This document shows, piece by piece, positions 8,896-15,953 of a DNA stretch of 44,629 bases; the first letter of the stretch is position 1; each line of letters starts with the position of its first letter. The stretch is taken from positions 1-44,629 of the forward strand of contig CAJOIA010000001.1 of the NCBI GenBank assembly GCA_905234505.1, in the 5' to 3' direction. A program made the translations under genes and the position numbers. The stretch comes from an uncultured Selenomonadaceae bacterium (GTDB taxonomy: Bacteria; Bacillota; Negativicutes; Selenomonadales; Selenomonadaceae). The notes beneath the pieces are model-generated. The model was not told where the DNA came from, did not search any database, and saw only the letters and a program-made list of their open reading frames with translations.

Positions 8896-9384
8896 TCACT
8901 TCCTAGCCAGAAAAAATCTTGCACCAAGCGGCGTGTATTTGAAAATTTTGGGCGTTGTGAAAATCGTTAACAGCCAATAGCCTATTCCTGCAAAAAATAT
9001 TATAAAAACCGCTATGACAATGAAATTTATTTTTATTCCGAGTGTGCTTGAATAAAACTGTGGAATGGCTACACATCCGATTAAATCTAGCGCCGCCAGT
9101 GCTGCCCAAACTGTTCTTTTGCCTATGCCGCGCGACGAATTTATTTTGAAAATCCAGCGTGTAAGCACGAACCACGCCAATGAGCATAAAAATGATAAAA
9201 TGCCCGCGTTTATAGTCAGCGATTGAAATTTTTCTTGCCAGCGACTGAATGCCATATTGCCGGACGCCGTTGCTAATTGATGCCCCGTGATTGACGACGT
9301 AATGAAATAAGTCAATATCACACAGCTGAACGTAACCGCGATAATTGTTGCTAATTTTGCTAAGGTGCGTAAGTCACGATTCAT
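8896..9384 (-). CDS. Four-helix membrane protein, first of the actin/tubulin cassette
   Basis: 162 residues with four clear hydrophobic segments: around ATIIAVTFSCVILTYFI, AGILSFLCSLAWFVLT, TVWAALAALDLIGCVAI and FIVIAVFIIFFAGIGYWL. No enzymatic motif is visible and I do not recognise the family. I use ATG 9384 (Met-Asn-Arg) rather than GTG 9393, since AGAGGTGG lies 5 bases ahead of it. The stop TGA falls within the ribosome-binding region of the tubulin-like gene, with a gap of only 5 bases to its ATG, so the two are translationally linked. It starts 18 bases after pepD, so the operon may begin further upstream. It is the likely membrane platform of the cassette (inference). Confidence 0.7.
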   Translation of the reverse strand: MNRDLRTLAKLATIIAVTFSCVILTYFITSSITGHQLATASGNMAFSRWQEKFQSLTINAGILSFLCSLAWFVLTRWIFKINSSRGIGKRTVWAALAALDLIGCVAIPQFYSSTLGIKINFIVIAVFIIFFAGIGYWLLTIFTTPKIFKYTPLGARFFLARK

Positions 9385-9402
9385 TAAAACCACCTCTGCG
9401 GC

Positions 9403-10797
9403 TTAAATTTGTTTGAGCGTTTCGATTATCAGTCGGACTTGCGGCTCAATCGTTTCAAGGTGAAGGCGCTCTTGCGGGCTGTGAATAAATTCATTCGTTG
9501 TACCTATTGAGACGATATCGAGGCTTGGATTTTTCACTGAAAAAAAGCTACACTCAAGCCCTGCGTGTATCGTGTGAACCTTCGCGCAGAAATTATTTTG
9601 CTCTTTGAAAATCTGCGACATAATTTCAGCGAGGCGGCTTTTTGGATTATAATCCCAAGCTGGTGTCGGTGTGCCAATTTTTATATCAAAGCCTGTTACC
9701 TTTGCAACCTGCGCGAAATAGTTAATGAAATCCTCAAGCAGTGCCGTGATATTTGCGCGAGCTAATATGTTTAATTCGATATTTTCAGCCGTGCGCAAAA
9801 TTCCAATATTCGCCGAAGTTCTCGCCATTTCGCCAAAAACAGAATAGACGCCGCTATGAATCACTGCCAACAAATTTTTTAAAGCCTCAAAGTCTGCCGC
9901 GCTCATAACTTTTTCCGGAACTTCGACTTTCGCGCAGTCCACGTAAATATTTTCAGCCATCGCATGCATATTTTTTTTCAGCCAATCTGCGCGAGAATTT
10001 ATCTCAGCAACCGAATCAGTGACAATAATAAATTCCGCCGCGTCCGGAATAACATTAGCCGCATTGCCGCTGTCAATTTTTGCCAGCTCAATTTTATCGA
10101 GCCGCCTCAAAAACTTTTCTGCAATTTTAATGGCGTTAGCGTGATTTTCAGTAATTTCAAGACCAGAATGCCCGCCGCGTAAACCGAAAATCTTTACTTG
10201 AATTGCGCTATCAAGATTCGGAGCAACATAATTAATTCTGCGCGAAAAATCTACGTGAACATTGCCCGCGCTGCCAACAACAAGCTCGCCGTGTTTTTCG
10301 CTGTCGCAGTTAATGAGATACGCCGCGTCAGTAAAATATTTTGCGTCAAGATTAATCGCGCCGCTCATGCCTTGTTCTTCGTCAGTGGTAAAAATAATTC
10401 TAATCGGACCGTGCGGGAAATTTTTATGATTCTTCGCAATGTACAAAATTTCGGCAATTCCAATTCCATCGTCGGCGCCTAAACTTGTTCCAGCCGCCTT
10501 CAAATATTTTTCAGTGCGAATTAATTTAATAGCGTCGCGCAGTGGTTCATAATCAACTCCGCTTTCTGCCACGCAAACCATATCCATATGCGCCTGCAAA
10601 ATCGTCACGGCAGAATTTTTACCATTTGCAGGAATTTCAGCTATAATATTTTTAAATTTGTCCTGCGCGACCTCGAAACCTAAACTTTTCAGATATTCGC
10701 GCAAAAAATTACTAACTTGTTCTTCATTCTTGGAGGGGCGCGGTATTGCCGCCAAATTTTTAAATTCGTCAAGAACGCTCTCCAATATATTTCCCAT
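9403..10797 (-). CDS. pepD: Xaa-His (aminoacyl-histidine) dipeptidase, PepD type, M20 metallopeptidase
   Basis: A 464-residue cytosolic zinc dipeptidase of the M20 family, hydrolysing short peptides such as beta-Ala-His or Xaa-His. LQAHMDMVC holds the first metal-binding His and the catalytic Asp (about 70-72). GTSLGADDGIGIA carries the bridging Asp, and FTTDEEQGMSGA carries the general base Glu and a metal ligand (about 141-142). The later GLRGGHSGLEI belongs to the lid/dimerisation domain. The length is normal for PepD. I chose ATG 10797 over the ORF-track TTG 10803 because AGGAG (10806-10810) is 8 bases from the ATG but only 2 from the TTG. An intrinsic terminator hairpin abuts this ribosome binding site, so expression may need read-through. 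The actin/tubulin cassette follows 18 bases downstream on the same strand. Confidence 0.92.
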   Translation of the reverse strand: MGNILESVLDEFKNLAAIPRPSKNEEQVSNFLREYLKSLGFEVAQDKFKNIIAEIPANGKNSAVTILQAHMDMVCVAESGVDYEPLRDAIKLIRTEKYLKAAGTSLGADDGIGIAEILYIAKNHKNFPHGPIRIIFTTDEEQGMSGAINLDAKYFTDAAYLINCDSEKHGELVVGSAGNVHVDFSRRINYVAPNLDSAIQVKIFGLRGGHSGLEITENHANAIKIAEKFLRRLDKIELAKIDSGNAANVIPDAAEFIIVTDSVAEINSRADWLKKNMHAMAENIYVDCAKVEVPEKVMSAADFEALKNLLAVIHSGVYSVFGEMARTSANIGILRTAENIELNILARANITALLEDFINYFAQVAKVTGFDIKIGTPTPAWDYNPKSRLAEIMSQIFKEQNNFCAKVHTIHAGLECSFFSVKNPSLDIVSIGTTNEFIHSPQERLHLETIEPQVRLIIETLKQI

Positions 10798-10813
10798 TGT
10801 CAAAACTCCTTAC

Positions 10814-10843
10814 AAAAAAAATAGCCGCCCAAGACAGAGCGAC
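10814..10843 (-). terminator. Intrinsic terminator abutting the pepD ribosome binding site
   Basis: Minus-strand GTCGCTC and GGGCGGC form a 7-bp stem (two G-T/U pairs) around TGTCTT, followed directly by TATTTTTTT. It would end transcripts coming from the FliD-like gene. It lies only a few bases before the pepD AGGAG, leaving no room for a promoter between, so it either leaks or acts as an attenuator. Confidence 0.65.
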
Positions 10844-10873
10844 CTTTGATATTTCGATTTCCGAACCAGGAAA

Positions 10874-10938
10874 TAGGAGTTAGGAATTAGCGACTAGGGA
10901 AAAATCCCTAACTCCTAATTCCTGAATCCTAAATCCTA
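10874..10938. repeat. Inverted array of degenerate heptamers (TAGGAAT type)
   Basis: Four direct heptamers (TAGGAGT, TAGGAAT, TAGCGAC, TAGGGAA; 10874-10901) face five complementary ones (from TCCCTA at 10905 through ACTCCTA, ATTCCTG, AATCCTA, AATCCTA to 10938). The two halves can pair: TAGGGA with TCCCTA around AAAA, and GGAATTAG with CTAATTCC. The array begins 3 bases after the stop codon of the FliD-like gene. Confidence 0.75.
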
Positions 10939-10941
10939 AAA

Positions 10942-12042
10942 TTAGGTTAGCATAGTCAAAAAACGCGAAACATTGTCCCAAGCATAAGTGGCAGTATTAA
11001 AATTTTGCCGCGAATACAACGATTCTGTAATGTCCTGCGTGTTGTTGTTCGAATAATCATAAATGGACGGAAATAAATTTTCACTTTGAGAACTAGCGCG
11101 CTCAACTTCACGATCTATTTGACCGGCAAGTCCTTCGCCGCCTACAATAGAATTGACATTATCAGCGTTTCTGTCTAATTCAAGCTGCAAAACAGTTTCA
11201 TTAATCGAAAGTTCGCCGTCCGAGTTCATGAAAATTCCAATGCTCATAAGCGATTCAGAAAGTTCACGGCTGCCACCAAAATTATCTGCCAGCGCCGACA
11301 TACGATTTGATAAACCGCGATTTTCATTCAGGTAATTTCGCGCAGAATTATAATCATTGACCAAACTTCTGATATTGTTGAGAATATCTGCGTTGTTTGA
11401 GCGACTATTTTCGGTATTGTTAATGCTTTGCCCAATCTCTTCAAGCGCCGTCAAATCCGTTTCATCTTCATTTTCGGCAATAAGATATCTTTCAGTAAAT
11501 TCCTCGAAGCCCATGCGCCCAGCCTCTTGAAAATTATTGCGCATAGTTTCGCGAATTTCTGCCTCAGTCAATTCTTCAGTTTCTGGCGGTGGCGGTGGAA
11601 AGTCGGGCGCGTTATTCGGCTGCACCATCATATTTCTTTCTTGCGGCGGAATATTGCCATTGGCAAATCCAGCAAGGTTTGATAGCGCCGAACCGGTATT
11701 TGGGTCGCTGTCAGTGGTTGCAGCGGTATCTTCAACCGTTTCAGTGGCGGTTTCCTCTTCAGTGGCGGTGGATTCTTTCAATCTATCGGAAGAGTCTTTG
11801 AGTGACTGCATATTGTCATTTAATTCTTGTCTGAAAGCGTCTCGGCGCGCTTGATAATTTTCAACTAAATTTGTTAAAGCCGGTTGCCCGCCATATTCCG
11901 ATTTGACCGCATTGTTTAAAGTATTAAACGCCGAACCGACCAGCACAGAATTATTACCAGCCGCAAAATCAGAGCCGAAAAATTTCGTTTGCAAGCTCGC
12001 AACCATACTCGCTTGTTTAGCTATTGAATTGATCGTTGGCAT
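10942..12042 (-). CDS. Hypothetical protein with a FliD-C-like segment
   Basis: 366 residues, acidic, no signal peptide or transmembrane segment. An N-terminal helical third is followed by a low-complexity linker rich in Thr, Glu and Ala, then a proline run (FPPPPPE). Around residues 215-315, NNIRSLVNDYNSARNYLNE and then LMSIGIFMNSDGELSINET, with a nearby GLAGQID, resemble the C-terminal region of the flagellar cap protein FliD, where a long helix precedes a 'SLGI...DGxLxID' hairpin. No flagellar genes are in the window and the rest of FliD is absent, so this may be a domain reuse. Start: I chose ATG 12042 because AAGGAGG lies 8 bases upstream; the ORF-track start at 12069 lies upstream of that site. 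A good promoter lies at 12095-12123. The function is unknown. Confidence 0.7.
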   Translation of the reverse strand: MPTINSIAKQASMVASLQTKFFGSDFAAGNNSVLVGSAFNTLNNAVKSEYGGQPALTNLVENYQARRDAFRQELNDNMQSLKDSSDRLKESTATEEETATETVEDTAATTDSDPNTGSALSNLAGFANGNIPPQERNMMVQPNNAPDFPPPPPETEELTEAEIRETMRNNFQEAGRMGFEEFTERYLIAENEDETDLTALEEIGQSINNTENSRSNNADILNNIRSLVNDYNSARNYLNENRGLSNRMSALADNFGGSRELSESLMSIGIFMNSDGELSINETVLQLELDRNADNVNSIVGGEGLAGQIDREVERASSQSENLFPSIYDYSNNNTQDITESLYSRQNFNTATYAWDNVSRFLTMLT

Positions 12043-12094
12043 GGTACACACCTCCTTGTTAACTAACAACTTACGAACCTACTTAATCAGTGTC

Positions 12095-12123
12095 ATTTTA
12101 TAATTTCAAAACGCCGTTGTCAA
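12095..12123 (-). promoter_or_regulatory. Sigma-70 promoter of the FliD-like gene
   Basis: On the minus strand TTGACA (12118-12123), 17 bases, then TAAAAT (12095-12100), about 50 bases before the ATG. It lies between the sensor kinase stop and the FliD-like gene, so the latter can be expressed independently. No terminator is visible between the kinase gene and this promoter. Confidence 0.65.
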
Positions 12124-12159
12124 TATAGGAATAATCAAATTGGTAATTATAGAAAATCT

Positions 12160-13740
12160 TCAAATGGTTCTCTGCGCGAAAGTCTCACAATTAATATTAA
12201 TAGTAATTGAAGTGCCTGCGTTGGGTTCAGAATCAATTTGCAGAAAACCCTTGCGTCGGTCAATAACTTCACGAATTAATTTCATACCGTAACCGTGCCC
12301 TGCGCCTTTCGTCGTGTACGAACCGCTGTAAAATTTCTTAATCTGTTGCTCAGTCATACCGCAACCAGTATCATCAACGGTAATCGTTAAACCCTGCGGA
12401 TTGGAATCAATGAAAAATTCAACCTGCCGCGGATTTTTAAGCGTCATTGCCTCGAAAGAATTTTCAATGAGGTTGCCGATAATCAACACAATTTCTTTCG
12501 TCGTCAAAAATGGATTCTTTTCCGGCAAATTACTATCGCGACGCAATTCAAAATCAATATTCATTTCAGCGGCGCGATTAGCCTTACCGAGCAAAAGAGC
12601 GGCGACAGTTTTATCTTTAATCAGCCGCAAAATATTTTGCCCATTCTTATTCATTGCTTCTTCGCTGATAAATTCCATTGCCCGCTTGGTATCGCCGACT
12701 TGCAGAAAACCCGAAATGATATGCAGTTTATTTCTAAATTCGTGAGTATTGGCGCGCAAAGCGTCGATTATGTGATTTGAGCCGGTTAATTGCTCTGTCA
12801 ACTTTACAAATTCCGTGCGATTTCGCAAAATCACCATTACCGCATCAAGATTTTCAAGCGGCTTGAGCGGAATCATACTAACCAAAAATGATTTATCTTC
12901 CAGCTCGATCATTGACCAAGGAATTGTTATATTCCATTTAAAACAATCATACGCGCCAGGATAAATCGGCGACTGCTTTGATAAAAATTCTTCCTTGATA
13001 TATGTTTGAGAGGGCAGATTTTTATAAATGATTCGCTGCTCTTCATTAACAACAATGACGCCTTCATTAAGTTTATCTAAAATTTCTTCGCGTTGCAAAT
13101 ACATCTGCGCGAAAGTTGTTGGGTCATAGCCCAATAAAATTCGCTTAATGCTCTGCGTAATTCCATAAGCCAAAAGCAAGCCCATTGTCAGCGAAATTGC
13201 CAGAAAACCAATCGCGCTGATAACTATATCTTGCTTGCGGAGTTCAATGCTTTTAGTCGAAGTACTCGCCATTACAAAACCGATAATTTCACCGTCATCA
13301 TCGTACACCACATGAAAGGCGCGCTTCTGAAAGTCAGGGTGTCCTTGGTGTGTCGTTACGATTTTTTCTTTATTGCCGCTTAATATTTCGCATTCATCGC
13401 CGCCTATGAATTTTTTGCCAATCAAATTCCGGTCGGGGTGGTAAATTCTCACCTTGTTTTTATCGGCAAGCACAATGTAATCCATACTGCTCTTGGTTGT
13501 TGCAGAAATACCATCCAGCCGCCGCAATAAATTTACCGAGCAGGCGCCGGCTTCAAGCGATTCAATAACCTCTCTGTCGTGTGCCAGAATATAAGCCAGT
13601 CGTGAAAGTGTATTCTCCAAGTTTTTATTCATTGTTTCAATTTGCCCTGGCAATATCAGCGTAACACTAAGCGCTGCCACTATCACAACCAATACTACGT
13701 ACGATACCAATAATTTTTGCGTGATTGATATTTTATTCAT
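12160..13740 (-). CDS. Sensor histidine kinase, CitA/DcuS type
   Basis: A 526-residue membrane sensor kinase. TM1 spans about 10-30 and TM2 about 174-196. The extracytoplasmic part between them has MDYIVLADKNKVRIYHPD and later a DDDGEIIGFVMAS strand, the layout of the CitA/DcuS PAS-like sensor that binds citrate or C4-dicarboxylates. A cytoplasmic PAS-like region (about 215-310) precedes the H-box RANTHEFRNKLHIISGF with phospho-acceptor His333. The N-box is IIGNLIENSFEA (about 421-432), and the ATP-lid glycines lie in DDTGCGM and GHGYGMKL. All catalytic motifs are intact. The ligand is inferred only from family resemblance. Its ATG overlaps the stop of the upstream SGNH-hydrolase gene (ATGA), so they are coexpressed. 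No response regulator gene is in the window, which is unusual because CitA-type kinases usually sit beside one. Confidence 0.88.
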   Translation of the reverse strand: MNKISITQKLLVSYVVLVVIVAALSVTLILPGQIETMNKNLENTLSRLAYILAHDREVIESLEAGACSVNLLRRLDGISATTKSSMDYIVLADKNKVRIYHPDRNLIGKKFIGGDECEILSGNKEKIVTTHQGHPDFQKRAFHVVYDDDGEIIGFVMASTSTKSIELRKQDIVISAIGFLAISLTMGLLLAYGITQSIKRILLGYDPTTFAQMYLQREEILDKLNEGVIVVNEEQRIIYKNLPSQTYIKEEFLSKQSPIYPGAYDCFKWNITIPWSMIELEDKSFLVSMIPLKPLENLDAVMVILRNRTEFVKLTEQLTGSNHIIDALRANTHEFRNKLHIISGFLQVGDTKRAMEFISEEAMNKNGQNILRLIKDKTVAALLLGKANRAAEMNIDFELRRDSNLPEKNPFLTTKEIVLIIGNLIENSFEAMTLKNPRQVEFFIDSNPQGLTITVDDTGCGMTEQQIKKFYSGSYTTKGAGHGYGMKLIREVIDRRKGFLQIDSEPNAGTSITININCETFAQRTI

Positions 13741-15338
13741 CTATGAGCAACATCCCTGAATAAATGTCGATTTTGATTAATAACTTCGCCTATCAGCATT
13801 TTGCCGACTAAATCGGGATGAATGCCGTCTATACAAAATTTGCTATTCATATTGCCGTTGGAATCGTAAAAGTACGGCTCAATGTCTATAAAATAATCAG
13901 TGCCCTTGATAAAACTGTTGACTGTTACCAATTTGTCGTGCCAATGCGGATCGGTTTCGGTGTGGAAGGCGTATTGTATATTTTCCGGATTAATCGGCAT
14001 TAGCGTTAAAAAAATCGGGCGAATATCATTTCTTTTGCACAGGTTCATTATCTGCGTTAAATCGGAAATAATTTCGTCGGCAGTAATGTTAGCGTCGCGC
14101 AGGCTGTTAGCTCCGGTGGAGATAATTAAATTTTTCGGCTTAAATGGCAGAACATCATTTTCAAAACGCTCCAGCGCCGTGTGAGCTGTGTCACCGCTTC
14201 GACTTAAATTGATCACGGGAAAATCAATATATGTTGCGTAGCTGTATTCAAGCGAGCGCGGGGAATAACTTACAGCGCCGCCGCCGTGCGAAATGCTATC
14301 TCCAAAAATCGCTGCTGTTACGCCTTTGCCAAAATCTTTAACTGCGAACTGTTCAATGTCCGACCATTCGCCAACTTGATTATTTTCTGCGTCAAGCCCG
14401 CGTACGTGCCAATAATACACGCCAGCCGGTCGTCTGAAATCGTCGTAGCAACTTCCCAAATCAGCCGTTGTTTTTCGCCAAATACTGTCATTGCCGGAAA
14501 TCAGCTCCACTTCAAATTTCACTGCGCCATTTATCGGTATCCAATTATACACGGGATACATCGGTAGCGGCTTATAATTCATAAAATCGAAATTATTAAT
14601 TAGCGGCGCGTTTGGCTCGGGAATTTTTTCGTCAATATAAATTGGCTCGGCGTTGCTAAATTCGCCGATTGGTTCTTTGTGCAAACCCAAAGCTCGCGCT
14701 CGCCAATAAACCACAGCATAATTTTTATAGTATGGCGTCAAATCTGCTTGATAGCCATTAGTATAAATTTTCGCCGTGCTTTCCAAATGATAAAGTTTAG
14801 ATAATTTCGTTCCGCCTTCATATTCCGGCGGCGCGCTCAGAATTTCCAGTTCATAACAGACTGCATTTGGTACTGTATGCCAAATTAAAAATGGTTTACT
14901 GCTTGCAGGATTTTCTTTCGTGTAATGGAAAATTGATATTGGGCGCGGCGGTATTGGGAAATTTGGATTTGCCATTGCCGCTTTGGTTTTGAATATCTCA
15001 TTGAAAATTCCTCGCGCAGAAATTGAGTAGTACGTTGGAATTGGCGCGCGCGGTACAATGTAACTTGCGGATATAGTTTCTGCCTCTGTCAGTACGTGGT
15101 ATCGCGGCGCATTCGGTACATAGCCGGTTGTTTCGCTCATTGTTTCAATCTTGTACACGCACGGATATTGAATTGGCGACCAGCTCATTATTAATTCTTC
15201 GCCCGCCGTGTTAAATGATATTGATAAATTGCGGTTGCGCATTTGCAAAACGTCAGTTATTTCTGCTATGAATGTGCTAAAAATCGAAAAGAACGCCATT
15301 AAAACAAACGCTACGCAAAATGTTAAAAAGTGCCTCAT
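13737..15338 (-). CDS. Exported SGNH/GDSL hydrolase with N-terminal Ig/FN3-like repeats
   Basis: 533 residues. A hydrophobic N-terminal segment (about 4-26) serves as a signal peptide or membrane anchor. Residues 35-335 contain three or so beta-sandwich-like repeats built around W-x-P-I/V and YYW-x-R motifs (for example VVYWRARALG and VYYWHVRGLD), like fibronectin type III domains. The C-terminal SGNH-hydrolase has block I FGDSISHGG (Ser348), block II NLSRSGDT, block III STGANS and block V DGIHPD (Asp504, His507). These are the Ser-Gly-Asn-His residues of this esterase/lipase/acetylesterase fold. A substrate such as an acylated cell-envelope glycan is likely but unproven. The ATG has AAAGGAG 7 bases upstream and a promoter at 15388-15416. 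Its stop overlaps the sensor kinase start. Confidence 0.85.
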   Translation of the reverse strand: MRHFLTFCVAFVLMAFFSIFSTFIAEITDVLQMRNRNLSISFNTAGEELIMSWSPIQYPCVYKIETMSETTGYVPNAPRYHVLTEAETISASYIVPRAPIPTYYSISARGIFNEIFKTKAAMANPNFPIPPRPISIFHYTKENPASSKPFLIWHTVPNAVCYELEILSAPPEYEGGTKLSKLYHLESTAKIYTNGYQADLTPYYKNYAVVYWRARALGLHKEPIGEFSNAEPIYIDEKIPEPNAPLINNFDFMNYKPLPMYPVYNWIPINGAVKFEVELISGNDSIWRKTTADLGSCYDDFRRPAGVYYWHVRGLDAENNQVGEWSDIEQFAVKDFGKGVTAAIFGDSISHGGGAVSYSPRSLEYSYATYIDFPVINLSRSGDTAHTALERFENDVLPFKPKNLIISTGANSLRDANITADEIISDLTQIMNLCKRNDIRPIFLTLMPINPENIQYAFHTETDPHWHDKLVTVNSFIKGTDYFIDIEPYFYDSNGNMNSKFCIDGIHPDLVGKMLIGEVINQNRHLFRDVAHR

Positions 15339-15367
15339 TGTTAACTCCTTTACAAAAATTTATGCTA

Positions 15368-15395
15368 TTGCTAAAATGAATACCGAGATTATAAT
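15368..15395 (+). promoter_or_regulatory. Candidate promoter of the small membrane protein gene
   Basis: TTGCTA (15368-15373), 16 bases, TATAAT (15390-15395), about 37 bases before the ATG. The -35 is weaker than in the opposing promoter, with which it shares the -10 sequence. Confidence 0.45.
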
Positions 15396-15416
15396 TTATG
15401 TTTCAATCAATGTCTA
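15388..15416 (-). promoter_or_regulatory. Promoter of the SGNH hydrolase/sensor kinase operon
   Basis: Minus-strand TAGACA (15411-15416), 17 bases, TATAAT (15388-15393). Its -10 box overlaps that of the plus-strand candidate promoter because ATTATAAT is self-complementary. Confidence 0.6.
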
Positions 15417-15432
15417 GAAAGGAGTTGGTACT

Positions 15433-15774
15433 ATGAATTTTAAAAATATGAAGTTCGGGCGCAATCAATTAATCGTGGGAATTTTAATTGCGATGATTTC
15501 AATCACGGGAATTTTTATGATCAGAATTGCCTACAATGAGTTGATTATCAATTCTTACGAGGCAATTTCCAATCCGCTACCTGCTCGCTCGAAACTCGCT
15601 GTTTTGGAAAAATCTTGGCGGGAATATAACGGCGCGACTAGAGACACTTCAGTTACCGCTGTAGACGCCCAAAATGCCCGTAGCGCGGTTGATTCTTCCT
15701 CTACCATAATAGTTGTCGCAGACGTGATTTTAATCGCCGCTCTTGCCTTTGTGGTTGTTAAAGTTAAATCGTAA
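15433..15774 (+). CDS. Small two-helix membrane protein
   Basis: 113 residues, not recognised. A short basic N-terminus precedes one hydrophobic segment (about 13-31, LIVGILIAMISITGIFMI). A polar, probably extracytoplasmic loop of about 60 residues with a KSWREYNGATRDTS stretch follows, then a second segment (about 90-109, IIVVADVILIAALAFVVV) and a short basic end. This gives a helical hairpin topology with both ends in the cytoplasm. AAAGGAG lies about 8 bases ahead of the ATG, and the gene has its own terminator, so it is monocistronic. It is transcribed divergently from the SGNH hydrolase/sensor kinase pair with overlapping promoters, which suggests linked regulation but no specific function. 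Confidence 0.7.
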   Translation: MNFKNMKFGRNQLIVGILIAMISITGIFMIRIAYNELIINSYEAISNPLPARSKLAVLEKSWREYNGATRDTSVTAVDAQNARSAVDSSSTIIVVADVILIAALAFVVVKVKS

Positions 15775-15796
15775 ATTCGCATTTATAAAAAATTTT

Positions 15797-15824
15797 AACC
15801 TGTCAGCAATGGCAGGTTTTTTTA
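15797..15824 (+). terminator. Intrinsic terminator after the small membrane protein gene
   Basis: AACCTGTC pairs with GGCAGGTT (8 bp with one G-T) around AGCAAT, followed by a T tract. A-rich sequence upstream means it could also work in the opposite direction. Confidence 0.8.
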
Positions 15825-15828
15825 TTGC

Positions 15829-15860
15829 AAAAAAATAGCTCCCGACTTTCGCCGAGAGCT
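15829..15860 (-). terminator. Intrinsic terminator of the giant RTX-like gene
   Basis: Minus-strand AGCTCTCGGC and GTCGGGAGCT form a 10-bp stem closed by a GAAA tetraloop and are followed by ATTTTTTT. It lies about 95 bases after the giant gene's stop codon and back to back with the plus-strand terminator. Confidence 0.85.
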
Positions 15861-15913
15861 TAAATTTTATTTATCGGTTAGGGCTTAACTTAGCCGCCGA
15901 TTTTACCTGTCTT

Positions 15914-15921
15914 TCGCGCAG
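15914..15921 (-). repeat. Copy of the recurrent octamer CTGCGCGA in the giant gene's 3' untranslated region
   Basis: The second clearly intergenic copy (CCTGCGCGAAAG on the minus strand), between the giant gene's stop codon and its terminator. Confidence 0.55.
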
Positions 15922-15953
15922 GATTTGTTAATTAAATTTACTCGAAGTAGCTA

